DNA from: Bacillota bacterium
Lineage (GTDB): Bacteria; Bacillota; Limnochordia; Limnochordales; ZCTH02-B6
NCBI GenBank assembly: GCA_017577945.1
Contig: PKQS01000008.1
Span: forward strand, 248,001-312,000
Direction of reading: 5' to 3'
Length of the DNA stretch: 64,000 bases
This document shows, one piece after another, positions 55,589-63,976 of this stretch (within the stretch, counting starts at the first letter, position 1; every line of letters begins with the position of its first letter). Under the pieces are notes generated by a model. The model saw only the letters and a list, made by a program, of their open reading frames with translations. It had not been told where the DNA came from and ran no database searches. The translations under genes were made by a program, and so were the position numbers.

Positions 55589-56970
55589 TAAGTGAAGTCA
55601 TTTGGGTCGAGGCCATATACATCGTCGCGGCGGTACTGTTCTTGCTCGGCATCAAGCGGCTCGGGTCGCCGGCGACGGCTCGGTCGGGCAACATCATGGC
55701 GGCCATCGGCGCTTTGCTGGCCATCGGTTCGACGTTCTTCTACGCGGGCAACCTGAACTACGTAGTGATCGTCCTGGCGCTGGCCATCGGTTCCCTCATC
55801 GGCGCGGTGTGGGCGTACAAGGTCCCGATGACCGCCATGCCGCAGACGGTCGCGCTGTTTAACGGCTTCGGCGGCGGCGCTTCGGCGCTCATCGCGATCG
55901 CCGAGTACTTGCGCGTGCGCATGGCGGGCCTTCCGTTTGACCCGTACAGCGCCCTGAGCATCGGGTTCGGCGGCGCGGTCGGCGCGTTGACGTTTTCGGG
56001 CAGCGTCATCGCGTTCGCCAAGCTGCAGGAACTGATGGACGGCCGGCCCACCGTCTATAAGTACCAGAACGAGACCAACATGATCATGATGGCGGCCACG
56101 GTCATTCTGTGGATCGCCATGGCGTTCTATCCGAGCCCGTGGGTGTTCACGCTGGTGATGCTGCTGCCGTTTATCGTGGGCGTCACGGGGGTTATCCGCA
56201 TCGGCGGCGCGGACATGCCGGTCGTCATTTCGCTCCTGAACTCGTTCTCCGGCGTGGCCATGGCCGGCGCGGGCTTCATCATCCACAACAGCATCCTGAT
56301 CGTGGCGGGCGCCACGGTCGGCGCTTCGGGTCTCATCCTGACGGAGATTATGGCGCGGGCCATGAACCGGACGCTGGGCAACATCTTGTTCAGCGCCTTC
56401 GGCTCCGAAGTGGCTGCAGTGGGCCAGGCGCAGGAGAAGGCGGTCCGGTCCGTCACCCCCGAGGAAGCAGCCATGGTGCTGGCCTATGCCCAATCGGTCA
56501 TCGTGGTGCCGGGTTACGGCTTGGCGGTGGCGCAGGCGCAGCATGATTTGGCGGAGCTGGGTGCGCTGCTGGAGAAGCGCGGCATCTCGGTCAAGTACGC
56601 CATTCACCCGGTGGCGGGCCGCATGCCGGGCCACATGAACGTGCTGCTGGCCGAGGCCAACGTGCCGTACGACAAGCTGTACGATCTCGATGAGATCAAC
56701 CACGAGTTCGAGCGCACCGACGTCGTCATCGTCATCGGCGCCAACGACGTGGTGAACCCGGACGCGCGCACGAATCCGGACAGCCCGCTGTACGGCATGC
56801 CGATTCTGGATGCGGACAAAGCCAAGAGCGTGCTGGTCCTCAAGCGCAGCATGAATCCGGGCTTCTCCGGCGTCGACAACCCGCTGTTCTACCTGGAGAA
56901 GACGATGATGCTCTTTGGCGACGCCAAGAAGTCGGTCGTCGCGCTGGTGAACGAGATCAAGAACTTGTAA
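55585..56970 (+). CDS. pntB: NAD(P) transhydrogenase, beta subunit
   Basis: Membrane domain II is visible as about nine helices up to residue 265. The NADP-binding domain III follows, with VVPGYGLAVAQAQHDLAELG, IHPVAGRMPGHMNVLLAEAN, DVVIVIGANDVVNPDA and KSVLVLKRSMNPGFSGVDN. The 461-residue length is standard. The GTG start overlaps the pntAB stop (GTGA). The operon ends about 115 bases before a strong terminator. Confidence 0.96.
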   Translation: MISEVIWVEAIYIVAAVLFLLGIKRLGSPATARSGNIMAAIGALLAIGSTFFYAGNLNYVVIVLALAIGSLIGAVWAYKVPMTAMPQTVALFNGFGGGASALIAIAEYLRVRMAGLPFDPYSALSIGFGGAVGALTFSGSVIAFAKLQELMDGRPTVYKYQNETNMIMMAATVILWIAMAFYPSPWVFTLVMLLPFIVGVTGVIRIGGADMPVVISLLNSFSGVAMAGAGFIIHNSILIVAGATVGASGLILTEIMARAMNRTLGNILFSAFGSEVAAVGQAQEKAVRSVTPEEAAMVLAYAQSVIVVPGYGLAVAQAQHDLAELGALLEKRGISVKYAIHPVAGRMPGHMNVLLAEANVPYDKLYDLDEINHEFERTDVVIVIGANDVVNPDARTNPDSPLYGMPILDADKAKSVLVLKRSMNPGFSGVDNPLFYLEKTMMLFGDAKKSVVALVNEIKNL

Positions 56971-57285
56971 CGGTAAGCCGTACGCCGGCCGCGGGCGGCG
57001 GCGGGCGGGACGCGGCGGGAGAGCCGCGCCGGTCGGCAAGCCGCGGGGAAGCGGCATGGCGGCGCGGCGAGCGAAAAGGCATAAAGGGGCAGGCTCCGCG
57101 CCGCGGAGCCTGCTCTTTTGCTGTGCCGGATCTGAGCATCGGGTCTCATTGTTGGACGTATCGCTGTTGACGCGCCAATTTGACATTTCCTCTGCTAAAA
57201 TGAAGCTAACCGCATATCCCGTGCGGCGACGCGCTTTTCGACGGCTTCCCGGAATTCTCGGCACGACGTAAGGCGGGCAATACCC
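56971..57285. other. Gap between pntB and the MFS gene
   Basis: The 315-base gap holds a very G-rich repeat-like stretch (56980-57070), a terminator (57088-57118) and then A/T-richer sequence. That part has two TTGAC words near 57165 and 57179, and TAAAAT at 57195, which may form the promoter of the MFS gene. The spacing is not ideal for either pair. Confidence 0.5.
57088..57118 (+). terminator. Terminator of the pnt operon
   Basis: GCAGGCTCCGCG pairs with CGCGGAGCCTGC, followed by TCTTTT. It lies about 115 bases after the pntB stop. Confidence 0.9.
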
Positions 57286-58638
57286 TTGGCGATCCCGTAC
57301 TACCGGCGCAATCTGTATGTCCTCTGGTTCGCGGTCTTTCTCGTATCCGCCAGCTGGACGCAGGTCATCCCGTTCTTGCCCCTTTTCCTGGCGGAGCTAG
57401 GCGTCGAAGAAAACCTCGACTTCTGGTCAGGCCTGGCGGTGAGCGCTCACTTCGTTACGGGCATGATCATGCAGCCCATCTGGGGCAAGATCGGCGACCG
57501 CTACGGCCGCAAGCCGATGCTGGTGCGCGCCGGCCTGTCGCTGAGCCTCATCTACTTTTTGACCAGCTTGTCTACGCAGCCGTGGCACGTGGTGGTGGCG
57601 CGGCTGGCCAACGGGGCCCTAACCGGCTTCATCCCCATGTCCATTTCCCTGATCGGCACCAACACGCCGCCGCCATTCTCGGCCCGCTACGTCGCCTCCG
57701 TGCAGACCGCCTCAGCCATCGGCACCATCGTCGGCCCCGTGCTCGGCGGTACGCTGGCCGCCGTGTTCGGCGTGCGCGGGTCGCTGCGGGTCTCGTCGGC
57801 TCTGGTGTTCATCTCGGCGCTGCTGGCCATTCTGTTCGTGCAGGAGCGGCGCAAGCCTGCGGCCAGCGCGCCGACGACGTTGGCGGCCGACTTCCGCACG
57901 GCGCTGCGCATGCCGGTGATGCTGGTGGCGCTGTTTTCCAGCCTCGTGGGGCAAATGGCGTCTATGAGCACGCAGACGGTGCTGGTGCTGAAGGTGGAGT
58001 CGATGGTGGGGCCGGAGAGCTCGGCGCTCTGGTCGGGCGTCATCTTGTCGCTGCCGGGCGTAGCTTTCGCGATGAGCGCGACGCGCTGGGTGGCGCAGCT
58101 GGAGAGGCGGTCGGTGTATGCGGTGCTGGCGGGAGCCTTCGTCGGCACGGGCGTGGGCTACGTGCTGGCGGGCCTGACCGGCTCCATCTGGGTATTCGTG
58201 CTGCTCTTCTTCGCAGCCAGCGTGTTTGCTTCGGCTTTCCGGCCGCTGGCCGCGGCCATGATCACGACCGGCGTGGAGGCGGATTTCCGCGGGCGGGCCT
58301 TCGGGATGCAGACTTCGGCGGCGACGCTGGGGGGCTTTCTCGGGCCCCTGTTCGCCGGATTCGTGGCCGATCACTTCGGCCGCTCGGCGGTGTTCGTGGC
58401 CATGGGCTTCATCTTGCTGGCGAGCCCGCTGCTGGTGCGGCGGCCGGCGTTGGCGCTGGGGGGCGTGGGCGCCGCCGCGGGGCGGACGGAGACCGCTGGG
58501 GAAGGCGCAGCCGGCGTCACCGGAGGGCCGGAAGCGGGCAAGATCGCGGCCGGGACGACGGGCGGACGGTTGGAGGCGGGGCGAGGCGGCGGCGGGGTCG
58601 CCGGCGGCGAGTCGGAGGCGGTCGCCGGAAAAGAGTAG
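57286..58638 (+). CDS. MFS transporter
   Basis: The 450-residue protein has twelve predicted membrane helices. The MFS loop 2-3 motif is GKIGDRYGRKPMLVRAGL and a second-half counterpart is FRGRAFGMQTSAATLGGFLG with FAGFVADHFGRSAVFVAMGF. This favours the drug:H+ antiporter / sugar-efflux type. The substrate is unknown. The start is TTG 57286 after AAGGCGGG. The last 50 residues form a Gly/Ala/Glu-rich tail (AGRTETAGEGAAGVTGG and similar) coded by degenerate repeats. Such a tail is unusual for MFS proteins and may be a 3'-end extension. Confidence 0.88.
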   Translation: MAIPYYRRNLYVLWFAVFLVSASWTQVIPFLPLFLAELGVEENLDFWSGLAVSAHFVTGMIMQPIWGKIGDRYGRKPMLVRAGLSLSLIYFLTSLSTQPWHVVVARLANGALTGFIPMSISLIGTNTPPPFSARYVASVQTASAIGTIVGPVLGGTLAAVFGVRGSLRVSSALVFISALLAILFVQERRKPAASAPTTLAADFRTALRMPVMLVALFSSLVGQMASMSTQTVLVLKVESMVGPESSALWSGVILSLPGVAFAMSATRWVAQLERRSVYAVLAGAFVGTGVGYVLAGLTGSIWVFVLLFFAASVFASAFRPLAAAMITTGVEADFRGRAFGMQTSAATLGGFLGPLFAGFVADHFGRSAVFVAMGFILLASPLLVRRPALALGGVGAAAGRTETAGEGAAGVTGGPEAGKIAAGTTGGRLEAGRGGGGVAGGESEAVAGKE

Positions 58639-58680
58639 CCTAGCCCTCGCCGTGGCAAACTGACGGCGGGGGTATGCGCG

Positions 58681-58893
58681 ATGGCAGACTTGACGGCGGC
58701 GGAGCTCCACAACTTACACGAGCTCATCTGGATGGAAGCGGCCATGTTCGAGAAATTCCGCCATTACCGGGAGCAGGCGGAAGGCGAACACGTGCGCAAG
58801 CTGTGCGACCAGCTGGCGGACCGGTCGCGGCAGCACCTGACGGCTTTGTCACAGCTGCTGGCGCAGGGAGGAGGGGCTTCGTCGTGGCAATGA
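58681..58893 (+). CDS. Small CotF-like spore coat protein
   Basis: The 70-residue product is one helical hairpin: LTAAELHNLHELIWMEAAMF, then KFRHYREQAEGEHVRKLCDQLADRSRQHL-type text. It resembles the ferritin-like helices of short spore coat (CotF/YhcQ-type) proteins. The ATG at 58681 follows a G-rich site. The stop region overlaps the start of the next, related gene, so they are translationally coupled. Assignment rests on pattern and pairing, not on a diagnostic motif. Confidence 0.65.
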   Translation: MADLTAAELHNLHELIWMEAAMFEKFRHYREQAEGEHVRKLCDQLADRSRQHLTALSQLLAQGGGASSWQ

Positions 58894-59186
58894 GCGAGGC
58901 GGCGGTGCTGCGGGATTTGCTGGACACGCTGAAGCACGCCTCCGCGTGCTATTTGCGGGCGGCGCACGAAGCGGCCGACAACGACTTGCGCCGGACGTTC
59001 GAGGGCATCGCCGTGGACAAGAGCGAGCAGAAGAACGCCGTCTTCAACCTGATGCGGCAGGCGGGGCATTACGAGACGAAACCGGCCGCGGAGGACCACA
59101 TGCTTGAGCTGAAACGCCAGTGCGACGACTTTTTGGCTCGCATCGGGACAGACCGGCCGGTCGAGCGGGAACTGCGGCGCAACTGA
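58884..59186 (+). CDS. CotF-family spore coat protein
   Basis: The 100-residue protein (GTG 58884; ATG 58890 is an alternative) is predicted to be an all-helical, ferritin-like bundle. VLRDLLDTLKHASACYLRAA and DNDLRRTFEGIAVDKSEQKN lead to AVFNLMRQAGHYETKPA. The dLLdtlKh...Yl..a.E pattern and the GHYETKPA-like end are typical of CotF domain proteins of the coat. Most are expressed late in sporulation. GGGAGGAGG lies 9 bases upstream of the GTG. This gene and its small partner fit the spore-forming lifestyle shown by spoIIE. Confidence 0.75.
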   Translation: MAMSEAAVLRDLLDTLKHASACYLRAAHEAADNDLRRTFEGIAVDKSEQKNAVFNLMRQAGHYETKPAAEDHMLELKRQCDDFLARIGTDRPVERELRRN

Positions 59187-59211
59187 CGTTGCGTCGCCGG
59201 CCGCCGCCCCC

Positions 59212-59241
59212 TTGTATGTTCTTGCTATTTCGTTGTATAAC
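59212..59241 (+). promoter_or_regulatory. Predicted sigma-A promoter of the argG remnant
   Basis: TTGTAT, 18 bases, TATAAC, giving a leader of about 80 bases before the argG ATG. No clear ArgR box can be defined, although the A/T-rich spacer could hide a weak one. Confidence 0.6.
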
Positions 59242-59327
59242 TAGCCGTCGACACCGCGGCGGTGCTTCCATCTCCTCCACCCTCTGGCGGTGCCGCACAT
59301 TCTGCCATCAACAGTGGGGTAATCACC

Positions 59328-60233
59328 ATGGCGAAGACGTTTCGAAAAGTGGTTTTGGCGTACTCGGGCGGCCTGGACACGTCGATCATCATTCCGTGGC
59401 TCAAGGAAACGTACGGCTGCGAAGTGGTCGCCTACGTGGCCAACGTAGGTCAGGGCGACGAGTTGGAAGGCATCGAGGAGAAGGCGTTGCGGAGCGGCGC
59501 TTCGCAGGTGTTCGTGGAAGACCTGCGGCGCGAGTTCGTGCAGGACTACATCTTCCCGGTCCTGCGGGCGGGCGCCATTTACGAAGGAAAGTATCTGCTG
59601 GGCACGTCGATGGCCCGGCCGGTCATCGCGAAGCGGCAAGTGGAAATCGCGCACAAGGTGGGCGCCGACGCGGTGGCGCACGGCGCGACGGGCAAAGGCA
59701 ACGACCAGGTGCGCTTCGAGCTGGCGTACAAGGCCCTCGACCCCTTGCTGGCCGTCATCGCGCCGTGGCGCGAGTGGCACATCCGCTCTCGCGAGGACGC
59801 CATGGAGTATGCCGCGGCCCGCAACATCCCGGTGCCGGTGACCAAGGACAAGCCGTACAGCATGGACCGCAATCTCTGGCACATCAGCTACGAGGGCGGC
59901 ATCCTGGAGGATCCGGCCCAAGAGCCGCCGGAAGACGTGTTCCGCTGGACCGCGTCGCCCGAGAAGGCCCCCGACGAGCCGGAGTACGTGGAGATCGGCT
60001 TTGAGAAAGGCTACCCGGTGTCGGTGAACGGGACGTCGTGCGATCCCGTCACGCTGCTGGAGAAGCTGAACGCCATCGGCAGCCGCCACGGGGTCGGGCG
60101 TGTCGATATCGTGGAAAACCGCCTGGTGGGCATGAAGTCGCGCGGGGTGTACGAAACGCCGGGCGGGACGCTGCTGCACGCGGCGCACCGTGAGTTGGAA
60201 GCGCTGACCATCGACCGGGACACGCTGCACTTC
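59328..60233 (+). pseudogene. argG: Truncated argininosuccinate synthase
   Basis: The first 302 residues are a perfect Arg[21 protein letters not shown] (ATP loop), [71 protein letters not shown] and [20 protein letters not shown]. It continues to TIDRDTLHF at 60233. A normal ArgG has about 400 residues; the last 100 or so, needed for the tetramer, are missing. After 60233 the frame no longer matches ArgG. Within one or two bases the sequence becomes the tail of argH in another frame. Upstream signals (promoter, GGGGTAA ribosome site) are intact. Confidence 0.88.
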
Positions 60234-60234
60234 G

Positions 60235-60396
60235 TCGCTGGAGGAGCTGCGCCGCTTCAGCGCAGTCATCGAGGAGGACGTGTACGAGGCGCTGGACGTG
60301 CGGCGGTGCGTGGAAGCGCGGCAGAGCCCCGGCGGCACGGCGCCTGCGGCCGTGGAGGAAGCGCTGCGGCGCGCCCGAGAGCTGCTGAGCCGGTAG
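60235..60396 (+). pseudogene. argH: C-terminal remnant of argininosuccinate lyase fused after argG
   Basis: In the +1 frame relative to argG the sequence reads [20 protein letters not shown], then [20 protein letters not shown], and ends RARELLSR before TAG at 60394. The [13 protein letters not shown] and SPGGTAP blocks are the invariant C-terminus of ArgH. Only about 53 of some 460 codons remain. The junction with argG lies at 60233-60236. A deletion from within argG to near the end of argH, which normally follows it, explains the structure. It could be real or an assembly join. Confidence 0.85.
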
Positions 60397-60406
60397 CTTC
60401 CGTCGC

Positions 60407-60523
60407 CCGCGCCGAAGCCGGCGCGTTGAACGCGCGGGCCGAGGCCGCCGCATTGGGCGTTCGGACCAAGCCCGCGGCATTGGCCGGACGACTCCGATAC
60501 ATTGGCCGGGCGACTCCTATATT
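60407..60523 (+). repeat. Degenerate 27- and 22-base repeats between argH remnant and asnB
   Basis: Three 27-base units end in similar GCCGCATTGG/GCGGCATTGG words; read as protein they give [27 protein letters not shown]. They are followed by two copies of CATTGGCCGGRCGACTCC 22 bases apart (60478-60520). The last copy runs into the 3' end of asnB. Confidence 0.65.
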
Positions 60524-62361
60524 TGCAGCTCCACCTTGTACTCCCGCAGCCACAGATCGACCTCGATCAAATACGCGCAAAACTGCGGGCCGGCCATCAG
60601 CTGCCCGAACCAGGGCTCGGCCGCCGTCGGGCCGGCGGAGGCTATGCCGCGCACGGCGGGCACGTCGAGCAGGGGTGCCAGGGGCGAGGCCGGGTCGCCC
60701 AGGATGTCCAGCAGCCCGCGGCGCACCGCCTCGGCATACTCCGGCTGGTGGGTCTTCGGGTACGGGCTCTTGCGCCGCTGCAAGATCGCGCCGGGAAGCA
60801 CGCCCGCCAGCGCCCGCCGCAGCAGGCCTTTCTCCCGCCCGTCGCAGTTTTTCATCGCCCACGGCACGTTCCACACGTACTCCACCAGCCGGTGGTCCGC
60901 GAACGGCACCCGTACCGCCAGGCCCGCGGCCATGCTCATGCGGTCTTGGCGGTTGAGCAGCGTCGCCATGAACCACGTGAGGCTCAAATAGGCCACTTCG
61001 CGCAGGCGGCGCTCGCGGGGCGGCTCTCCGGGCAGGTGTGGCACTTCCGCCAGGCTTTCCCGGTAGCGCTGCGCCGCGTACTCTTCCGGCCGGATTTTCT
61101 CTCGCAGCCACGGCGCCAGCCACGATGCCCGCCAAGCGACCGCGCGCGACCACGGGAACGTATCGGCCCACAGCAGCTCTTCCCGGTGAAACCACGGATA
61201 GCCGCCGAAAACTTCGTCCGCGCCCTCGCCCGAGAGGGCAACGGCCGCTTCTTTCCCGATCTCGCGGCAGAACAGGTACAGCGACGTGTCGACGTCGGCC
61301 ATGCCGGGCAAGTCGCGGGCGCGCACGGCCGCCGGCAGCGCCTCGGCTAGCGCGCGGGCATCGAGGAGCACCGTGCGGTGGGCGGTGCCGAAGCGCCTCG
61401 CCATGAGCTCGATGTAGGGGGCGTCGGCGTCGGGTTGGTAGGCGCTGGGCTGGAAATGCTGCGCGTTGCCGGCGTAGTCCACGGAATACGTCGGCAGCGG
61501 GCCCACTCCCCGTTCCGCGCAGGCTGCGGCGGCGAAGGCCGTGACGGCGCTGGAGTCCAGGCCTCCGGACAGCAGCGTGCAGATGGGCGCGCTGGCCGCC
61601 GCTCGGCGCCGGACGGCTTCGTCCAACAGCTCTCGCACCCGTTCGGCCGTCGTGTCCAGATCGTCCTCGTGCGGGCGGCTTTCCAGGCGCCAGTAGCGGC
61701 GGTGGACGACGCCTTGCGGCGAGGCGGTCACGCAGTGTCCCGGCTTCACCTCGCGGATATCGCGGTACACACCGTGCCCGGGCGTACGCGCCGGCCCCAG
61801 GGCAAACACTTCCGCCAGCCCTTCCGCGTCCACCACCGGCCGCACCCGCGGGTGCGCGAGCAGCGCCTTGGGCTCGGAGCCGAACACGAAGCAATCGCCC
61901 AGGTCGGCGAAAAACAACGGTTTGACGCCCAGCCGGTCGCGGGCGAGAAACAGCGTCTGCGCCGCCTCATCCCAGACCGCGAAGGCGAAAACGCCGTTGA
62001 GCCGCGACAGGCATTCAGGGCCCCAGTGGATGTAGGCCGCCAGCAGCGCTTCGGCGTCGGAGCGGGTGGAAAAGCGCCAGCCCAGGCTTTCCAGCTCCGC
62101 CTGCAGCTCGTCGCCGTTGTACAACTCGCCGTCGCAGGTGATGACGTAGGTCTTCTCGCCGACCTGCCTGCCCAGCGGCTGGCCGCAGCTCGCCGGATCC
62201 ACCACCTCGAGGCGGCGGTGCACCAGCGCGCACGCCTGCGAAAGATAAATGCCTCCCGCGTCGGGGCCCCGGCCAACCAGCGTCTGTTGCATCGCCTGGG
62301 CGGTTTCGGGCGCGTTGCGCGCGTCGCCCCGGCGGTCAATCCAACCGGCGATTCCGCACAT
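60517..62361 (-). CDS. asnB: Asparagine synthase (glutamine-hydrolysing)
   Basis: The N-terminal class II glutaminase starts [16 protein letters not shown] with the nucleophile Cys2, followed by [23 protein letters not shown] and [14 protein letters not shown]. The synthetase domain has [20 protein letters not shown] (PP-loop), [18 protein letters not shown] and [25 protein letters not shown]. At 614 residues it belongs to the AsnB/AsnO group of Bacillota, whose members make free asparagine or amidate cell-wall or other targets. It is divergent from a glycosyltransferase, and the gap between holds two 19-base direct repeats. No T-box is visible upstream. Confidence 0.94.
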   Translation of the reverse strand: MCGIAGWIDRRGDARNAPETAQAMQQTLVGRGPDAGGIYLSQACALVHRRLEVVDPASCGQPLGRQVGEKTYVITCDGELYNGDELQAELESLGWRFSTRSDAEALLAAYIHWGPECLSRLNGVFAFAVWDEAAQTLFLARDRLGVKPLFFADLGDCFVFGSEPKALLAHPRVRPVVDAEGLAEVFALGPARTPGHGVYRDIREVKPGHCVTASPQGVVHRRYWRLESRPHEDDLDTTAERVRELLDEAVRRRAAASAPICTLLSGGLDSSAVTAFAAAACAERGVGPLPTYSVDYAGNAQHFQPSAYQPDADAPYIELMARRFGTAHRTVLLDARALAEALPAAVRARDLPGMADVDTSLYLFCREIGKEAAVALSGEGADEVFGGYPWFHREELLWADTFPWSRAVAWRASWLAPWLREKIRPEEYAAQRYRESLAEVPHLPGEPPRERRLREVAYLSLTWFMATLLNRQDRMSMAAGLAVRVPFADHRLVEYVWNVPWAMKNCDGREKGLLRRALAGVLPGAILQRRKSPYPKTHQPEYAEAVRRGLLDILGDPASPLAPLLDVPAVRGIASAGPTAAEPWFGQLMAGPQFCAYLIEVDLWLREYKVELQI

Positions 62362-62465
62362 GTCGACTCCGCTCCTCGTAGGCCTGCAAGCCTAGTCTCC
62401 TCCCGCCAGTATAAGCATGGCTCGCGGCGGATGGTGACCGGCCGGAAATCCGGCGCGCCGCGGCC

Positions 62466-62503
62466 GTCGAATTTGATGCGGCGCGTCGAATTTGATGCGG
62501 CAC
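62466..62503. repeat. 19-base direct repeat pair between asnB and the glycosyltransferase
   Basis: GTCGAATTTGATGCGGC occurs at 62466-62482 and, identical, at 62485-62501, a 19-base period (almost two helical turns). It is the most A/T-rich element of the divergent gap and may be a regulator site. Confidence 0.65.
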
Positions 62504-62632
62504 GGGCGCGTGTTATGCGTGTTCTTCCATGGCATCCGGGCCGGGGAGGTCGCTCGGGCCGGGAGGAGTCGCGCCGGCGCGGCGTGAAGGTGTGGGCTGA
62601 CGAGTACCGCATCCGGAGGCGCGGGTAGAACC

Positions 62633-63631
62633 GTGCGGGTCAGCGTGGTCATGCCGGTGTTCAACGCACGCCGGACGCTGGAGCGGGCCGTCGCGAGCAT
62701 CTTGCGCCAGCGGGGCGTCGAAGTGGAGCTGGTTTGCGTCGACGACGGCTCGACCGACGGCAGCCTGGCGCTCTTGCGGAGGCTGGCGGCCGCGGACGGC
62801 CGCATCAAGGTTGTCGCGCAGCCGCACCGCGGCATCGTGGCGGCCCTGAACGCGGGGCTGGAGGCCGCGACCCATCCGCTGATCGCCCGCATGGACGCGG
62901 ACGACGTCGCCCACCCCGACCGGCTGCGCTTGCAGGCCCGGTTCCTGCTCGACAACCCGCACGTGGGGGTCGTGGGGACGCAAGTGCGGTCGTTCCCGGC
63001 CGCTGCGGTCACCGAAGCCTTTTACAAGTACGAGGCGTGGTCCAACGCGCTGGTCGACCCCGCGGACATCGCCCGGGAAATTTACGTCGAGAGCCCCATC
63101 GTCCATCCTTCGGCCATGTTCCGGCGGGAGGAGGCGCTGCGGCTGGGCGGCTACCGGGAGATGCCGTGGGCGGAAGACTACGATCTCTGGCTGCGGTACC
63201 ACCAGGCGGGGTACGCGCTGGCCAAGCTGCCCCGGGTGCTGCTGGGTTGGCGAATGGACCCGAACCGCCTGTCGTTCCGGGACCCGCGCTGCTCGCTGGG
63301 CGCGTTTTTCCGCTGCAAGGCCCACTTCTTGGCGCGGGATGTCCGCGTGCGGCGGGGCCCGGTCGTCATCTGGGGCGCAGGCATGACGGGCCGGCGGCTG
63401 GGTAAGGCGCTGCTGCGGGAGGGCGTGGCCATTGAGGCCTTCGTCGATATCGCGGAACGTTACGTGGGCCGCACGCGCCTGGGCCGTCCCGTGTATGCCA
63501 CCGGCTACGTAAGCCGCACGGACCGCTTCGTCATTGTGGCCGTGGGCGCACCGGGGGCGCGGGCGGAAATCCGCGCGCAGATGCGGGCGTGGGGACGAGC
63601 GGAAGGTGAGTCGTACATTTTCGCGGCTTGA
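62633..63631 (+). CDS. Family 2 glycosyltransferase with C-terminal Rossmann-like domain
   Basis: The GT2 domain (1-230) shows VVMPVFNARRTLERAVASIL, LVCVDDGSTDGSLALLRRLA, GIVAALNAGLEAATHPLIAR and MDADDVAHPDR (the DxD-like metal motif), then SPIVHPSAMFRREEALRLGG with YREMPWAEDYDLWLRY. A second domain (about 240-332) starts VVIWGAGMTGRRLGKALLRE, a nucleotide-binding fold like the N-terminal part of PglD-type proteins, which is uncommon fused to GT2. It probably adds a sugar to a surface polysaccharide or glycolipid. The start is GTG 62633; GGAGG is 13-14 bases upstream. Confidence 0.9.
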   Translation: MRVSVVMPVFNARRTLERAVASILRQRGVEVELVCVDDGSTDGSLALLRRLAAADGRIKVVAQPHRGIVAALNAGLEAATHPLIARMDADDVAHPDRLRLQARFLLDNPHVGVVGTQVRSFPAAAVTEAFYKYEAWSNALVDPADIAREIYVESPIVHPSAMFRREEALRLGGYREMPWAEDYDLWLRYHQAGYALAKLPRVLLGWRMDPNRLSFRDPRCSLGAFFRCKAHFLARDVRVRRGPVVIWGAGMTGRRLGKALLREGVAIEAFVDIAERYVGRTRLGRPVYATGYVSRTDRFVIVAVGAPGARAEIRAQMRAWGRAEGESYIFAA

Positions 63632-63677
63632 GAGGGGGTTCGCGGCTTAAGGGGGAGCGGCGGACGGGTGCCGCGGG

Positions 63678-63705
63678 TTGCCAAGTTTGGCGCGTGTGTT
63701 ATAAT
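63678..63705 (+). promoter_or_regulatory. Predicted sigma-A promoter of the riboswitch transcript
   Basis: TTGCCA, 16 bases, TATAAT, placing the start about 10 bases before the riboswitch P1 helix. Confidence 0.8.
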
Positions 63706-63724
63706 ACCTTTATAAACACGACGT

Positions 63725-63892
63725 CGTTGAAGGTCGCTGAATTCTCCGTGCAGGAGAAACGGGGGACCCGTATTTCGGGGCGCATCCGTGCGGGGCGCCG
63801 GTAAGGCGTGGCGTACGGTAGGGTGGATTCCTCTGGCCCGAGCCCGTCAGCTAACCCCGTAAGCGCAGCAGAGGAAGTCTTGGGGTTCAACG
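63725..63892 (+). ncRNA. Cyclic di-AMP riboswitch (ydaO/yuaA class)
   Basis: The conserved elements appear in order: TCGCTGAATTCTCC near 63734, a GGAGAAACGGGGGACCC block, GGTAGGGTGGATTCCTCTGG near 63817-63836, and CCCGAGCCCGTCAGCTAACC followed by CCGTAAGCG. The class ending AGAGGAAGTCTTGGGG precedes the 3' side of P1. CGTTGAA (63725-63731) pairs with TTCAACG (63886-63892) to close the aptamer. With a terminator 50 bases later it should switch transcription off when c-di-AMP is high. Targets of this class are commonly cell-wall hydrolases or potassium/osmolyte transporters. Here the gene is beyond the window. Confidence 0.9.
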
Positions 63893-63900
63893 TGCAGATC

Positions 63901-63936
63901 GGCCAGCCAGCAGCGCCGCGTAGGTGCGGCCTGGCC
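63901..63936 (+). other. Expression-platform hairpin between aptamer and terminator
   Basis: GGCCAG at 63901 can pair with CTGGCC ending at 63936, enclosing a GC-rich loop. It may be the stem that competes with or relays to the terminator. Confidence 0.45.
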
Positions 63937-63944
63937 GGCTCCCG

Positions 63945-63976
63945 CACCCGAGGCTTTCTCGGGTGTTTTTGTTTCT
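63945..63976 (+). terminator. Intrinsic terminator of the riboswitch
   Basis: CACCCGAG, loop GCTTT, CTCGGGTG, then TTTTTGTTTCT. It is placed as the genetic-off switch of the c-di-AMP aptamer. Confidence 0.92.

Noticed and set aside
60234..60956. A long C-terminal extension of the argG frame
   Set aside because: Beyond 60233 the argG frame runs out of frame through the argH remnant and antisense to asnB. It has no ArgG similarity and is a consequence of the deletion.
62362..62632. T-box leader upstream of asnB
   Set aside because: The T-box core that pairs with uncharged tRNA was not found on the minus strand, and no terminator precedes the gene.
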